Source of the DNA: Candidatus Faecicola pullistercoris
Lineage (GTDB): Bacteria; Bacillota; Clostridia; Christensenellales; CAG-917
Length of the DNA stretch: 64,000 nucleotides
Assembly (NCBI GenBank): GCA_018714105.1
Contig: DVNW01000024.1
Coordinates: forward strand, 92,828 to 156,827
Direction of reading: 5' to 3'
Below are positions 9,935-21,100 of the stretch, piece after piece. Position numbers and translations under genes: made by a program. The notes beneath the pieces were generated by a model. That model was not told where the DNA came from. It searched no databases and saw only the letters and a list, made by a program, of their open reading frames with translations. Position 1 is the first letter of the stretch; each line of letters begins with the position of its first letter.

Positions 9935-10762
9935 ATGGTTTTCAAAAACAGTAAGGCTATTGTTTACAATCCTGCTTGCGCTAATCCCGCGCCCCCGAAG
10001 TTTATGGCGGTGTCGGCACATCACGACGATATCGAAATTATGGCTGCCGACGGTATAGGCAAAGGTTACGATAATCCCGAGGCAAGTTTTTACGCCGTTG
10101 TCACCACGGACGGCGGAGGCAGTGCAAGAAGCGGGCCTTACGCCGATTACACCGACGAACAGATGAAAGCCGTTCGGATCAAAGAGCAGCAACAGGCGGC
10201 CGAAATAGGCAGATATCACCGACTGGTCCTGCTCAATTATACCAGTGCGGACGTCAAGAATAAGGCAGATACCGATATAACGGACGATTACGTACAAATT
10301 CTGAAAGAAGTAAGGCCGGAAATAGTTTATACTCATAACATTTGCGACAAACACCCTACCCACGTAGGCGTGGTACTTAAAATGATCGAGGCTTGCAGAA
10401 GGCTTCCCGCAGAGCTGCGCCCTGCAAAGCTGTACGGCTGCGAAGTCTGGCGCGATTTGGATTGGCTTGACGACGGCGATAAAGTTTTGTTCGATCTGAG
10501 CGGCCAGGTAGAACTGACCGACAAACTTCTTACCGTATTCGACAGCCAGGTCGCAGGGGGAAAAAGATATGACCTTGCCACGGCAGGACGAAGACGCGCC
10601 AACGCCACTTACGCCCAAAGTCATGCCGTTGATACGGTTACGGCTATGGGATACGCCATGGATCTTACTCCCCTGATAAAAGATCCCGACGCGGATATTG
10701 CCGAGTTTGCCGCGGCGCATATCGATAAATTTAAAGCCGACGTAATGAAAAATCTGAAATAA
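9935..10762 (+). CDS. PIG-L family deacetylase (LmbE-like)
   Basis: MAVSAHHDDIEIMAADGI (AHHDD zinc motif), YTHNICDKHPTHVGV (HPTH). Confidence 0.88.
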   Translation: MVFKNSKAIVYNPACANPAPPKFMAVSAHHDDIEIMAADGIGKGYDNPEASFYAVVTTDGGGSARSGPYADYTDEQMKAVRIKEQQQAAEIGRYHRLVLLNYTSADVKNKADTDITDDYVQILKEVRPEIVYTHNICDKHPTHVGVVLKMIEACRRLPAELRPAKLYGCEVWRDLDWLDDGDKVLFDLSGQVELTDKLLTVFDSQVAGGKRYDLATAGRRRANATYAQSHAVDTVTAMGYAMDLTPLIKDPDADIAEFAAAHIDKFKADVMKNLK

Positions 10763-10768
10763 GAAACC

Positions 10769-10799
10769 GCAAAAGCGCCGTTAGGCGCTTTTGTTTTAT
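10769..10799 (+). terminator. Intrinsic terminator
   Basis: aaaagcgcc gtta ggcgctttt gtttta. Confidence 0.85.
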
Positions 10800-10891
10800 C
10801 CGCCTGCTGTCAAAATGTATGTAAACGCTGTCAAATGTAATAATTCAAAAACAAAAAAGTATATGCTAAAACAGTCTTCAAGACGTATTAT

Positions 10892-11020
10892 ATGACAGCT
10901 TTAAATCATGCAAAGAGGCCGAAACATTACGAGACGCACAAAGCAAGAGACGAGAGTGTGCTTCTTGCGGCTAACAGACGCATGAGGAGAGCAATTAAAA
11001 CAACCGAGGTAAGTCGTTAA
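10892..11020 (+). CDS. Possible short basic peptide (42 aa), uncertain
   Basis: ATG...TAA: MTALNHAKRPKHYETHKARDESVLLAANRRMRRAIKTTEVSR; no convincing SD. Confidence 0.2.
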   Translation: MTALNHAKRPKHYETHKARDESVLLAANRRMRRAIKTTEVSR

Positions 11021-12022
11021 TTTTGACACAACATTGCGGAGTGAAGATAGAAAATATCGATAACAAGAAAATTGTAATTTAGAAAAAATTTGAGAAAAAT
11101 TTGCGGAAAAATTGCGAAATAACAACTGAAAAAAGGCAAGAAAAGCAAAATTTAGCCGAATTAAAGCAGATACGCAGTGAAAATAAAAGAATAACGGCAA
11201 AAGTCCGAAAAGCATAGCGACAGCGATAAAAATTCCTAATCAAGGTAAGTTATCGAAAAGCATATAAGGCAAAGGGACGGGGAATACGACACGGCAAGAC
11301 GGGCTGTCTGAATCGAGCGGAAAAGCGAAGTCCGGGCGGCGGGGGCGCGGCGCCGGCATCGACGGATTATCAGTAACGACGGCGGGCAAAAGCAGTGCCG
11401 CCGTATATATATTCCGGGAAGTCGGCAAAAACGAATCGGAGGTTTTGTTTAAGGCGAGGAATGTATTGAACGGTTGTTTGCAGACTGCTGCGGCGCGGGC
11501 TTGATCGGAGTGCGTGCAGAGGGTGCGGGCGGGTTGAAACAGGCTTTTTAAAGAGGGAACGGGTTAAACGGTTTCTTTCGGTCTGTTGTCAATACGGCTT
11601 AAAACGTAACGTCTGTTCGGGGCGATACGGGTTAAAAATGCGTTACGCTAAAACTTTCGCGGCGATAAACGCGTCCTGAGGCAAGTTAGCTGTGCGCCGC
11701 AAGGCAGACGGCGCACACCGGAAAGCGGAATTGAAAGGCCGAGGCAAAAAATTCTTACACCGATATTAAAAATGCGGGAATTTTGATGATAAGACAGAGG
11801 GCGGACAGAGGGAGCTGCGCCTGCGCTTGCCGGCCGAAGTAATAATACGGTGCATGAGGGGCATAATAAAGATCTTTTTAGGCATAGAAAAGCACGTCCT
11901 TTTACCGTCGGACTATTTTGTAAATTATTGATTGTTTTTATTTGCGGTAGCCAATTTTTTCCTATAAACAGCTTGTCCGGACCTTTTTTTAGGTTTTTTT
12001 AACTTTTTTTATGCCGTTTTTA
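11021..12022 (+). other. Gene-free purine-rich intergenic region; possible long leader RNA or ncRNA of the giant gene
   Basis: No credible ORF; visible A/G bias on + strand for most of the region; perfect hairpin TGTGCGCCG-9nt-CGGCGCACA (11691-11717) and 7-bp complement CGTAACG (11605-11611)/CGTTACG (11641-11647). Confidence 0.35.
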
Positions 12023-12051
12023 TTGACGGCAAAGTGCCGCGTAGGTTAAAA
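12023..12051 (+). promoter_or_regulatory. Candidate promoter for giant lipoprotein gene
   Basis: TTGACG, 17 nt, TTAAAA; weak -10. Confidence 0.35.
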
Positions 12052-12139
12052 TTGAATAGAATTATAGTAATATGAGTGGGCGTCCACTCGTACGGGCGTA
12101 TGCGTAAGAGCATCTGAGCCCGGTTAAGGAGGCTAAACT

Positions 12140-15100
12140 ATGAAATCTAAAAGGGTTGACTTGAAAAAGTTGTTGCTGGTAGCGGTTATGGCCGTACTGG
12201 TACTCGTACTCTTTGCGGCGTGCGGCGATAAGGCAGGCACGGGCTCCGTAAGCGGCGGTACCAACAATGCCGGCGGCGACAGTTCGGGAGCGGGTTCCAC
12301 CTCCGTCGTCATGCGAAACGGCGACGCGTTGGAAATGCTTTTCGACGCCATGATTGAGTCTAAAAACAGCGGGTATCTGGACGAAAAGTTTATGAATTTC
12401 GAGTTCAGCACCTTCTTCATTCTCGAAAGAGAAATGGTGTACAAGACTTATTACGTGGACTTCAAAGGCGCTCTCGACATTCAGAACGGTAAGGACAGTA
12501 AATTGTCCATCGTTATCAGAGAGGACGATAACGGCACCGATAAAGTCATTATGGGTATCTACGGCGAGGGCGGCAATATTTACATAGACACTCGCAACGT
12601 TTCCGATACCGGCGTGCAGGTGCTTAAGATAGACGACTTCGACCTCGAATGGTTCGTGGAAGTGCTTGACAGCCTGTTTACCGAACTCGACCTCGGCGGT
12701 TTTATGGAAGGGCTTAACCCCTCCGAACTTATAGGCGGACTGCTGGGCGATCTCGGTTCGATAGGCGGCATGATAGAAGGCCTTCTGGGTACTTCGCTGA
12801 GCGCTACGTTAGTTACTTTGGCCGGCGACGGTCAGGAAACAGTGGTTACCACCGACGCGTCGGGCGTTACCACTATGAGTATTCCGCTGAGCACGCTTAA
12901 CGGCCTGTTGCCGATAGCTCTCGGTATGATTCCCACGCTGGCGGGCGACATAATGGGCGATATTTACGATATCGCCGAAATTGCTTTCGGCTGGGATCTT
13001 AATACCATTCTCGGATCTATAGGCAAGGACATAGGCGCGGGCCTCGTCATTAACGGCGAGCTCATCGACGGACGCTTTAACGGCATGGATTTCGAAGTCA
13101 GGATTTCCGACAACAGACCGGAAGGCTCCATGGGAGAAGATTCCGCTCCGTTCGATCCGCTGTCTCTGCGCCTCGGGGCAAACAACTTCTCGATAGGCAG
13201 TACGCCTTCGTTCGAAATTCCCGATTTCTCTAATATGTTGGTAGAAGATTTCAGCCTCACTACTATCAACGCCGACGTCGAAATAGAAATCAACGCGAAA
13301 GAACACACTTATACCCTTAACGGCCTCGATACCGCTATGGGTAATATCATTTCTTCCCTTTTGGATTTGGATAAATATACCGAGCTCGCAAACATGCCCA
13401 TAGCCGTGGACGACACCGTTTTCAGACTGTGGGTTAAAATAAGAGCCGAAATAGACCTTAAAGACAACAGAAACACTCAGGGCCTTGTCGAAATTTACGG
13501 AGGAGAGAACAACTCGCTTCGCGCCGGGCTTTATTACAGCGGCGCCAACGAGGCCGTTTACGTGGATTTGTCGGGCATGGGCGGCGGACGTTACAAGATA
13601 GGTTCGTACGTCAAGACTACGGAACAGACGGTTACCACAAAGAACACGTCCGGTCAGTACATACTCATGCAGGACGGATATTTCGAGGTTTACGATCCGT
13701 CTAATTCCGCGCATGTCAAGAGGGGTAACGAATACCGTTACGATCTGACCAACGTTACGACTTCGTCCAACGAGTCCATTAACCTTAACAATATCATAAA
13801 GGATTCTCTGCTCGACCTTATTAAGGCAGAAGTTCCTTCGCTTATGAGGCTTATAGGAAGCCTTACCGGCGATAATTCGCCCATAATCAAGGGCGAGGGA
13901 GCGGCCTCGGCAGACGATATAGCGGCGGCCGCAGCCATTGCGGAAGCCGTAAACGAAGGTCGCATCGTTATTCCCAGATATTACGGCAGCGACGCGTTCG
14001 CTCAGGCTACCGTGGAAACCTCGGTCGACACCATGGCTCTTATTAAACAGATTCTGGCAAATATCGAGATTATCAGGGGCGAAGAAAGACTCGAATTCGA
14101 CAAAATCATGCTCGATTTGTCCGGCTCCGTTCTGGATACCATTCTTTCCATGGTTCAGCCCGGACTGGTTCTGCCCGTCACCAGGGCCGACGTGGTTATC
14201 GATTCCGAGGACATGTTCGGCATAAACGGCATATTCATCGACCTGGCTCTCGGCACGGCGGAAGAACCCGATCTGTTTACGCTCAGCCTGCCCATTACTT
14301 TGAGCTACGGCACGCATATCGACGATTGGCAGATGCCCAACTTCAACGATTCGTCCAAACCTTTTATAGACATTTCGCTCAATACCGACGAAAACGGCAA
14401 TATGGAAAGTTTTTCCACAATCGCGCTTTCGCTGTCGGGCGAAATCAAGCTGTCCGCTGCGCAGACCAACTGGGAGCTTACCCAGCTCGAAAGTCTGCTG
14501 TACGGACTGCTGCTTACTCTTAATATCGAAAACGACATAGAACTGCACTACGGCTTTACCGTTGACGTTAACCTCGATATTACCAAAATTTCGACGGATA
14601 CCATTAACGCCATTTCCGCCAAAGTGCAGCTTATCAAGAATCCCGATATCAATTCCGAGGCGACCATTTCCATCTACTTTGTAGAAGGAAAACTGTACCT
14701 CGACGCGCAGAAAGCGGGCATTCCTCCCGTCATGATAGACGTTTCGAGTCTGATGAACGGCGTGGACTTTGCGGGGCTGCTGTTCTCCAAAGATCCCACG
14801 GCGGGCGGACAGGCGACGGCTACTGCCGATCCCGCGGACAATACGGGAGATACTACGGGAGATACTTCGGGCGGCGAGGGATCTTCCATAGACGCTCTTG
14901 CCCTTATCGGCGCGCTTATCAAAGGAGTGAATATCAACTCCGGCGGACTTGAAGTGCTGATTGCCACCAACTTTATACAGAAACTTATTGAAGTTATAGG
15001 AGCGGAGAGCCTGGACCAGAACCTGATTGACTTTATGGAAAGTTTCCAGATTACCGAAGGTTCGGGTATTGCCATTCAGTTCGAAGGTCTTAACCTCAGT

Positions 15101-18100
15101 CAGCTCTGGATTGCCGCGAATATAGGAGTTTCCTCGGGCGACGATTTTGCGCTCGACCTCGGACTCGGACTCGGACATATTCTGGTCGGCCTCGAACCCA
15201 TTAACGTAACTCCCGTCAACGCGGGCGATTTTGCCGATATTATGAGCACGCTCAAATTCGGGCTCAACATGTCCGCTCAGGTAGATATATCGGCTTCCAA
15301 AAACGATATAGAGCTTGCCGAAATGCTGGGAGCACTGTTCGGCAGTATCGCGCTTAACCTTAATATAGAGGAAGATATTAATCCCGGTATAGAAGTTAAT
15401 CTCAGCGCGAATCTGGACCTCGGCACCGTGCCCGAATACAACGAGACTCAGCTTAAACTGGAAATCTACGGAGTTTCCAGCGGTAAACTGCTTGCGGGTA
15501 TTTATTATTCGGAAGGAATGCTCTACGCCGATATAGGACTGCTCGGCGTCGAGAAATTCTATATGCCGCTCGATATAATCACGCTTATTCAGGGCGCTAT
15601 TGCCGATGCGGGCACCGATAATCCCGATTCCGCGGGCGCTTCCGTCGACATTGCTGCGGCTCTCGACGGACTCGACGTTCTGGTTATGCTGTCAAATCAG
15701 CATCTGCAGGTCGAAGTTGCGGGAGGAATTACGGCCGCTCTGCTGTCCATAGTTGTAGACGCCATAGAGGGCGACGGGACGTCTTCCTCGATTACGCCCG
15801 AAATGCTCGACCTCATCAACAGGCAGATAGCTTACCTTAAAGGCGAGGGCGAACCCGTTGACGGTTTCGACATTCCCGATATAGGACTTTCGGCGGAAAT
15901 TACCTGGAAAGACGACAACAACTCACCGCTTCTTAATGCGCTCGGTCTTGACGTTAACCTTTACATACTCGACGACGCCGGCGCAAAAGCGGCGAATATC
16001 GCGATAGGCGTGCACGATATAGGCATTTCCTTCAAGTGCGTCGATCTGCTCGCGGGGATAGATCTCGGTCAGTTTACATACGCTCCTCTCATAACCATAG
16101 GCGATAACAACGAAATAGGCGTAAATCTCGAAAACGTATACTTCCAGACCATAGGTTATATCTATCTCGCGGCTTTCGAGACCGGCGCGGAGGATAACAG
16201 CGTACGCCTGGGCGATTATCTCACTCAGTTCTTTGAAACCGACGGCGACGGCAATATCGTTAACAACGAAAACGCCGATATTTTCAATGCAATAGTCGAT
16301 TTGTGCCTGAGATTCAGAGTTTACAACAGTATCGACGCTTATGCCGGATTCAGGATTGCCGCAAACCTCAATCTCGATCCCTTGATTAACAAGGGCGAGA
16401 ACGACGCGGTAGACGTCGCGGCCATACTTTCCGGGTCCGAACTCGCCCTTGAAATCTTCAACGGTAAGTATTCGGAAGAAAACGATCCGCTTATCAGCCT
16501 GTATTTGCAGAACGGTATTGCTTATCTGCGTCTTGCCGGCGACGCCGCTAACGACGTAAGACTAAAAGTCAATCTGTTCAATACGGGTCTTCTCGACCTT
16601 ATTTCGGGGGCTTCGGCCGCTGCCGACGGGGAGGGTACTCAAGGCGGAACAACTACCGAACCCGCGGAAGAACCCATGGATATTCAGTCGATTATGAAGA
16701 TTATCGACGGCGTTCTCAGCAGTATCTCGGTTAACAGAACGGAAATATCCGTAAACCTTGCCGCAAACCTTCTCGGCACGGTAATCGATCTTATACTCGA
16801 AAAAGAGGGCACCGTTCTGCCCGAACTCAACGAGGAGAACAGCAAACTCTGGTTTGCACTCGACGATAACGGCAATATCGCGCTTAACCTTATGCTGGGT
16901 ATCGACCCCATAGCGATAGGACTGTCTCTCGGCAATCTCTCGATAGGCTTCTCCGAAGGCACCGTTGTGCCCGTAAGCGAGGAAATGCGTTTTGAAAGCG
17001 ACTACAAGTCTCTTGCGGACCTGTCGCAGCTTTCGCTTTCGGCTCAGGCCGGTATAAACGTTAACTTCTATCAGAGCGAACTGCCCGTGGGCGATATAAT
17101 CAGTTCGTTCGTTTCCGACCTGGCGTTTGCGCTCGACCTCGATATCGAGGAGGACGTCGAACTCGCTCTGTATGCGAATCTGTCGGCTAATCTCGATTTT
17201 GCAAGCGTGGACAATACTCAGATAGCGCTTGAAATTTATCTCGAAAGGGAAACGAGCGATATTATGGTTCTCGGCGCCTATATCGACGGCGCGGATATTT
17301 ACCTCAATTTCCCCGCACTGAATATTTCCGCGGTCAAGATTACCAATATTTCGGCTCTTGAAGAGGTTATGTCGGATATTTATAACTCCATTTCCGGCCT
17401 GCTCGGTCAGATCGAGGGAGGCGGCGCCGCCATGGCTACCGCCGACGGCGACGTGCAGGACGCCATGGACGCTATATTTATATTGTCCGATAACTATATT
17501 AAAATACAAATTACTAACCAACTTATTGTAGGCGTGCTTCGCATGCTGCCTACTTTCGGCGTTTCCATGGAAAGCTCGCTTGTGGATTCGCTGGTAGGTT
17601 TGATTGAAATGCTCGGCCTCGAAGTCAACCTCGGTTACGATACCGACGATTTCGTACTCGACGTGGCCATAGAAACCGCATACCTCGGCCTCGGCATCTG
17701 GCTGGGCAATCCGGTTATCTCGGTAGAGAGGTTCGACGATCTGCTCGCGCCCGTTGAGGCAAACCCCGGCATTTATACCGAATTCTCGACCGAAGGTAAC
17801 GTGTACGTCGAACTCGAATTCGCCATAAGGTACGCTCTCGCTCAGGGAGAAACCGATCTGTCGCCTTTGCTCGACAGTATTCTGAGCACGGTTAATATCG
17901 AAGGATTCGATCTTAAAGGCTTACTTAACGGCCTGCTTATCAGACTTGCCACTACCAGCGACGCGAAAGGACAGCTCGGCGTCAAGGTTATGGCGAACGC
18001 CAACGTCATGAACATGATTAACAACGCCGACAGCGGCGACATTGCTTCGCTGATACTCGATAATATCGAAGCGGGTATAGAAATTTCGGTAGGCTCCAAA

Positions 18101-21100
18101 AAGGCTTACGTGATGCTGACTCAGTTCGATCCTGCCGGCGGCGACAATACCAGCGCTTATCTCTTCTTTAAACTCGACGAGATAGGCGCACCCAACTTCA
18201 AACTCAATCTTACCGAACTTATCGGTTCGGCAGGTAACCTCGATGCGGGCGACGGAGCTTCTTCTACCGAAGCCGCGGCGGCGGGCGACACTGTTTCCGA
18301 CCCCGAAACCGAAGATACCACCTTGCAGATGATTAGCAAACTGCTTAATCTCGAAGGCAACGGTATCGCACTGGGCGGAAGAGGTCTCGAAATTACCCTT
18401 GCGCGCGAAATCATCGCCGTTCTGCTCAGCCAGTTCATCGACGGCTTCGTCGTATACGATGAAAACGGCGAACTCACGGACGCTGCGCTTGCTTTGACCT
18501 TTGTAGACGAAACTAAGGACGACAGCGCGTTCAAAACCGTTGAAACCGCAGAGGATTCCGAAATAGCCGACAACCGTCCTTACGTCAAAATCGACGGCAC
18601 TTACGTGCTTTTCGAATCCGATAACCCCGCTCACGCAGGTCTGCAGCAGTACTATAAGGTAAGAAGCACCGGCATTACCTTCAAAACCGACGATCCCAGA
18701 AACGGCGGTAAGGCTTCCTTCAATATCGACCTTGCGCTTAACCTCGGCCTCGATATCGGTATAAGTATTTACGGTTATGCCGTAGGTTTCGGCAGCGATA
18801 ACCTGTATATCCCGCTCGGAGACAAGAACAGTTATGCCGACATCAACAATATAATGCAGGATAAACTGTACGTTTCCATAGACGGATACTTCGATTTGTC
18901 CGCCGTAAGAGACGAGGATTACAATCTTTCGCCTTTAATAGGCGGTCTGCTGGGCGATAACGAGATGGTTTCCGGCCTGGCAGATTTGCTGACCGTGCTC
19001 TCGCTTAAAGAGTTCCAGAACCTCGTTCAGTTCCGCATTTCGGCTTCCCTCACGCTGGGCGACCTCATAGGCGGCGAAACCGATCTCAGCAGAATGGAAG
19101 CTTCCATAGTTATTTTCAGGACGCTCGAAACGCTGGAAGAAGAAATATTAATAGGTTTATATTTAAGAGACAATAATCTTTATATAGATGCAAGAGGCTT
19201 CAAACAGGATCCCGATTATCCCGTTCTCAGGGTTGCCGACTTCACGGACGGCCTCATGAACATTATCGGTTCTCTCTCTACGGGCACCGATGAAGCAAGC
19301 ACTCTTTCCACCGAAGACGACGGTGCGCAAGGTTCGGCCGACGGAGACGAACTCGGACTTGCTCTTGACATCGTTCTCGGCAGTGCGGGTCTCGGAGTAG
19401 TGGTTTACGAAGACCTCGTATACGCCCTTATAGCCATGCTGGCGCCTTCGCTCGACCTCGACCTCAGCGTATTCGGCGACATCAATCTTTCGGTTATGCT
19501 TAACTTCAACGAAGCCGAATCTCTGCGCGATATAAGCCTCGACATAGGTTTGGGTATCGGAGCGCTTAACCTCGGCCTCGGTATAGGCAACGTGGTTATT
19601 GACATCAACTCCGAAAACGTTATAGTTCCCGACGAAGTCGTGGAAAACAGCAGAAACATCGTTGAAATGCCTCTGTCGCTCGGACTCGTGCTTCAGGTTG
19701 AACTGTCGGCCGATCAGGGTGTTCTCGACGTCGGAACCTTGCTTTCCGATTTCATACCCGGACTTAATCTCGAAGTAAACGTGCCCGACAACGGCGGTAC
19801 CGCGATGCTTTTAGAGATAGCTATCGACGTTACCGTCAACCTCGGCGACTTCAATACTCTCGAGGCGGCGGTTACCGTTACCAACAAGAGCACGCACAAT
19901 AACGACGTATTGCTTAAAGTAATTTACTCCGGCGGCGTGATTTACGTCGACGGCAGCGGCCTCGGTATATCCAAAGTCAGCATTACCGGCCTCGATCTCG
20001 GCGGCTTGCTCGAAGACAAACTGGGCGGCATGCTCGGCCACGAGACGGCAGACGGAGCGGCCATCGCTTCCGCCGAAGCTTTCGATCCTTCCGCGGCGGC
20101 CATTCTCGTATTGCTTGACGGCCATAAGATAGGTATCGAAATAGGTATGGACCTCATCAGGTGGGTACTGGATATCCCCGCAATAAAAGAACAGGTAGAT
20201 ATCAATAAGTATCTGCCCGACGGATTGGATATTTCGGCTTTCTTCGATATCAATTACTTAAACGACGACGGCTTGCTCGATCTGTCCATATTCCTTAAAG
20301 CGCAGATAGCAAATCTGCTGGGAATAGGTTTCGGCCTGTCCGATATTCTGATTGACTTCGAGCCCAAAACCCTCAACGATATTCAGGATACCTCGGAATA
20401 CGTCGAGATAATGTCGCTTACTCTTACAGAGGACGCAGAAGGCAATATCGCAATCGAGCCCGAAATAAAACTCGAATACGTAGGTCTCGGACTCGAACTC
20501 AGCGTAGAATCGGTAATGTCGGGCGGCAACGGCGGCGCGGACGATCCCGACGGACAGGGCGGAGTACTGGATATGTCCACTTTGTTCTCGCCTCTCTTCC
20601 CGGCGGTCGAAAACCTTATGACGCAGATTAAACTGCCCGAAGACGTACTTAACCACATTATAGTGTCCATAGACGCTAACGTGAGATTGCTCGACCTTAT
20701 CGACCTGCTCTCCGGCGACGAGGAAATAAGTATCGAAACCCTCGACTTCGGCGCGCTTCTCGAAATGGTGGAACTTTCCATTGAAATCTATAACGAAATA
20801 GAACAGGAAATACTCGTAGGACTTTACCTCAAGGGCGGTAACGTTTATATCTATCTCCAGGGTATAGGCTTGCAGAACATAGTAATAGAAAAATCCTTTA
20901 TTATAAATATTATCGACGCCGTTATGCCCGCTTCGGGCGCGGCCGGCAGCTCTATGGCCGCTATGGCTTCGGACGGAACCGATGATACGTCGGCAATTCT
21001 CGGTACCGTAGCCACTATCGTCAATACTTTCATTACGGGCCTCGATATTACGGGACAGACGCTTGTTCTCGTTATAGAGAATTCCTACCTTGTAGATCTT

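Noticed and set aside
10901-11215. 104-aa Phe/Leu-rich minus-strand ORF in the intergenic region
   Set aside because: Hydrophobic composition is expected from translating the complement of purine-rich DNA; no SD or domain. Treated as non-coding.
11330-11375. GC-rich 'gggcggcgggggcgcggcgccggc' tract as a possible mobile-element end or rho-independent terminator
   Set aside because: No terminal inverted repeat partner, no target-site duplication and no T-tract.
12809-15178. 789-aa minus-strand ORF within the giant gene (similarly 20258-22486 and 25898-27415)
   Set aside because: Composition-driven mirror of the repetitive + strand ORF; no SD, no motifs.
19540-19600. Nucleotide-level runs such as 'ctcggcctcggtataggc' looking like microsatellites or CRISPR-like repeats
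   Set aside because: They encode Leu-Gly/Ile-Gly alternations of the protein modules; no fixed repeat/spacer periodicity, so not CRISPR.
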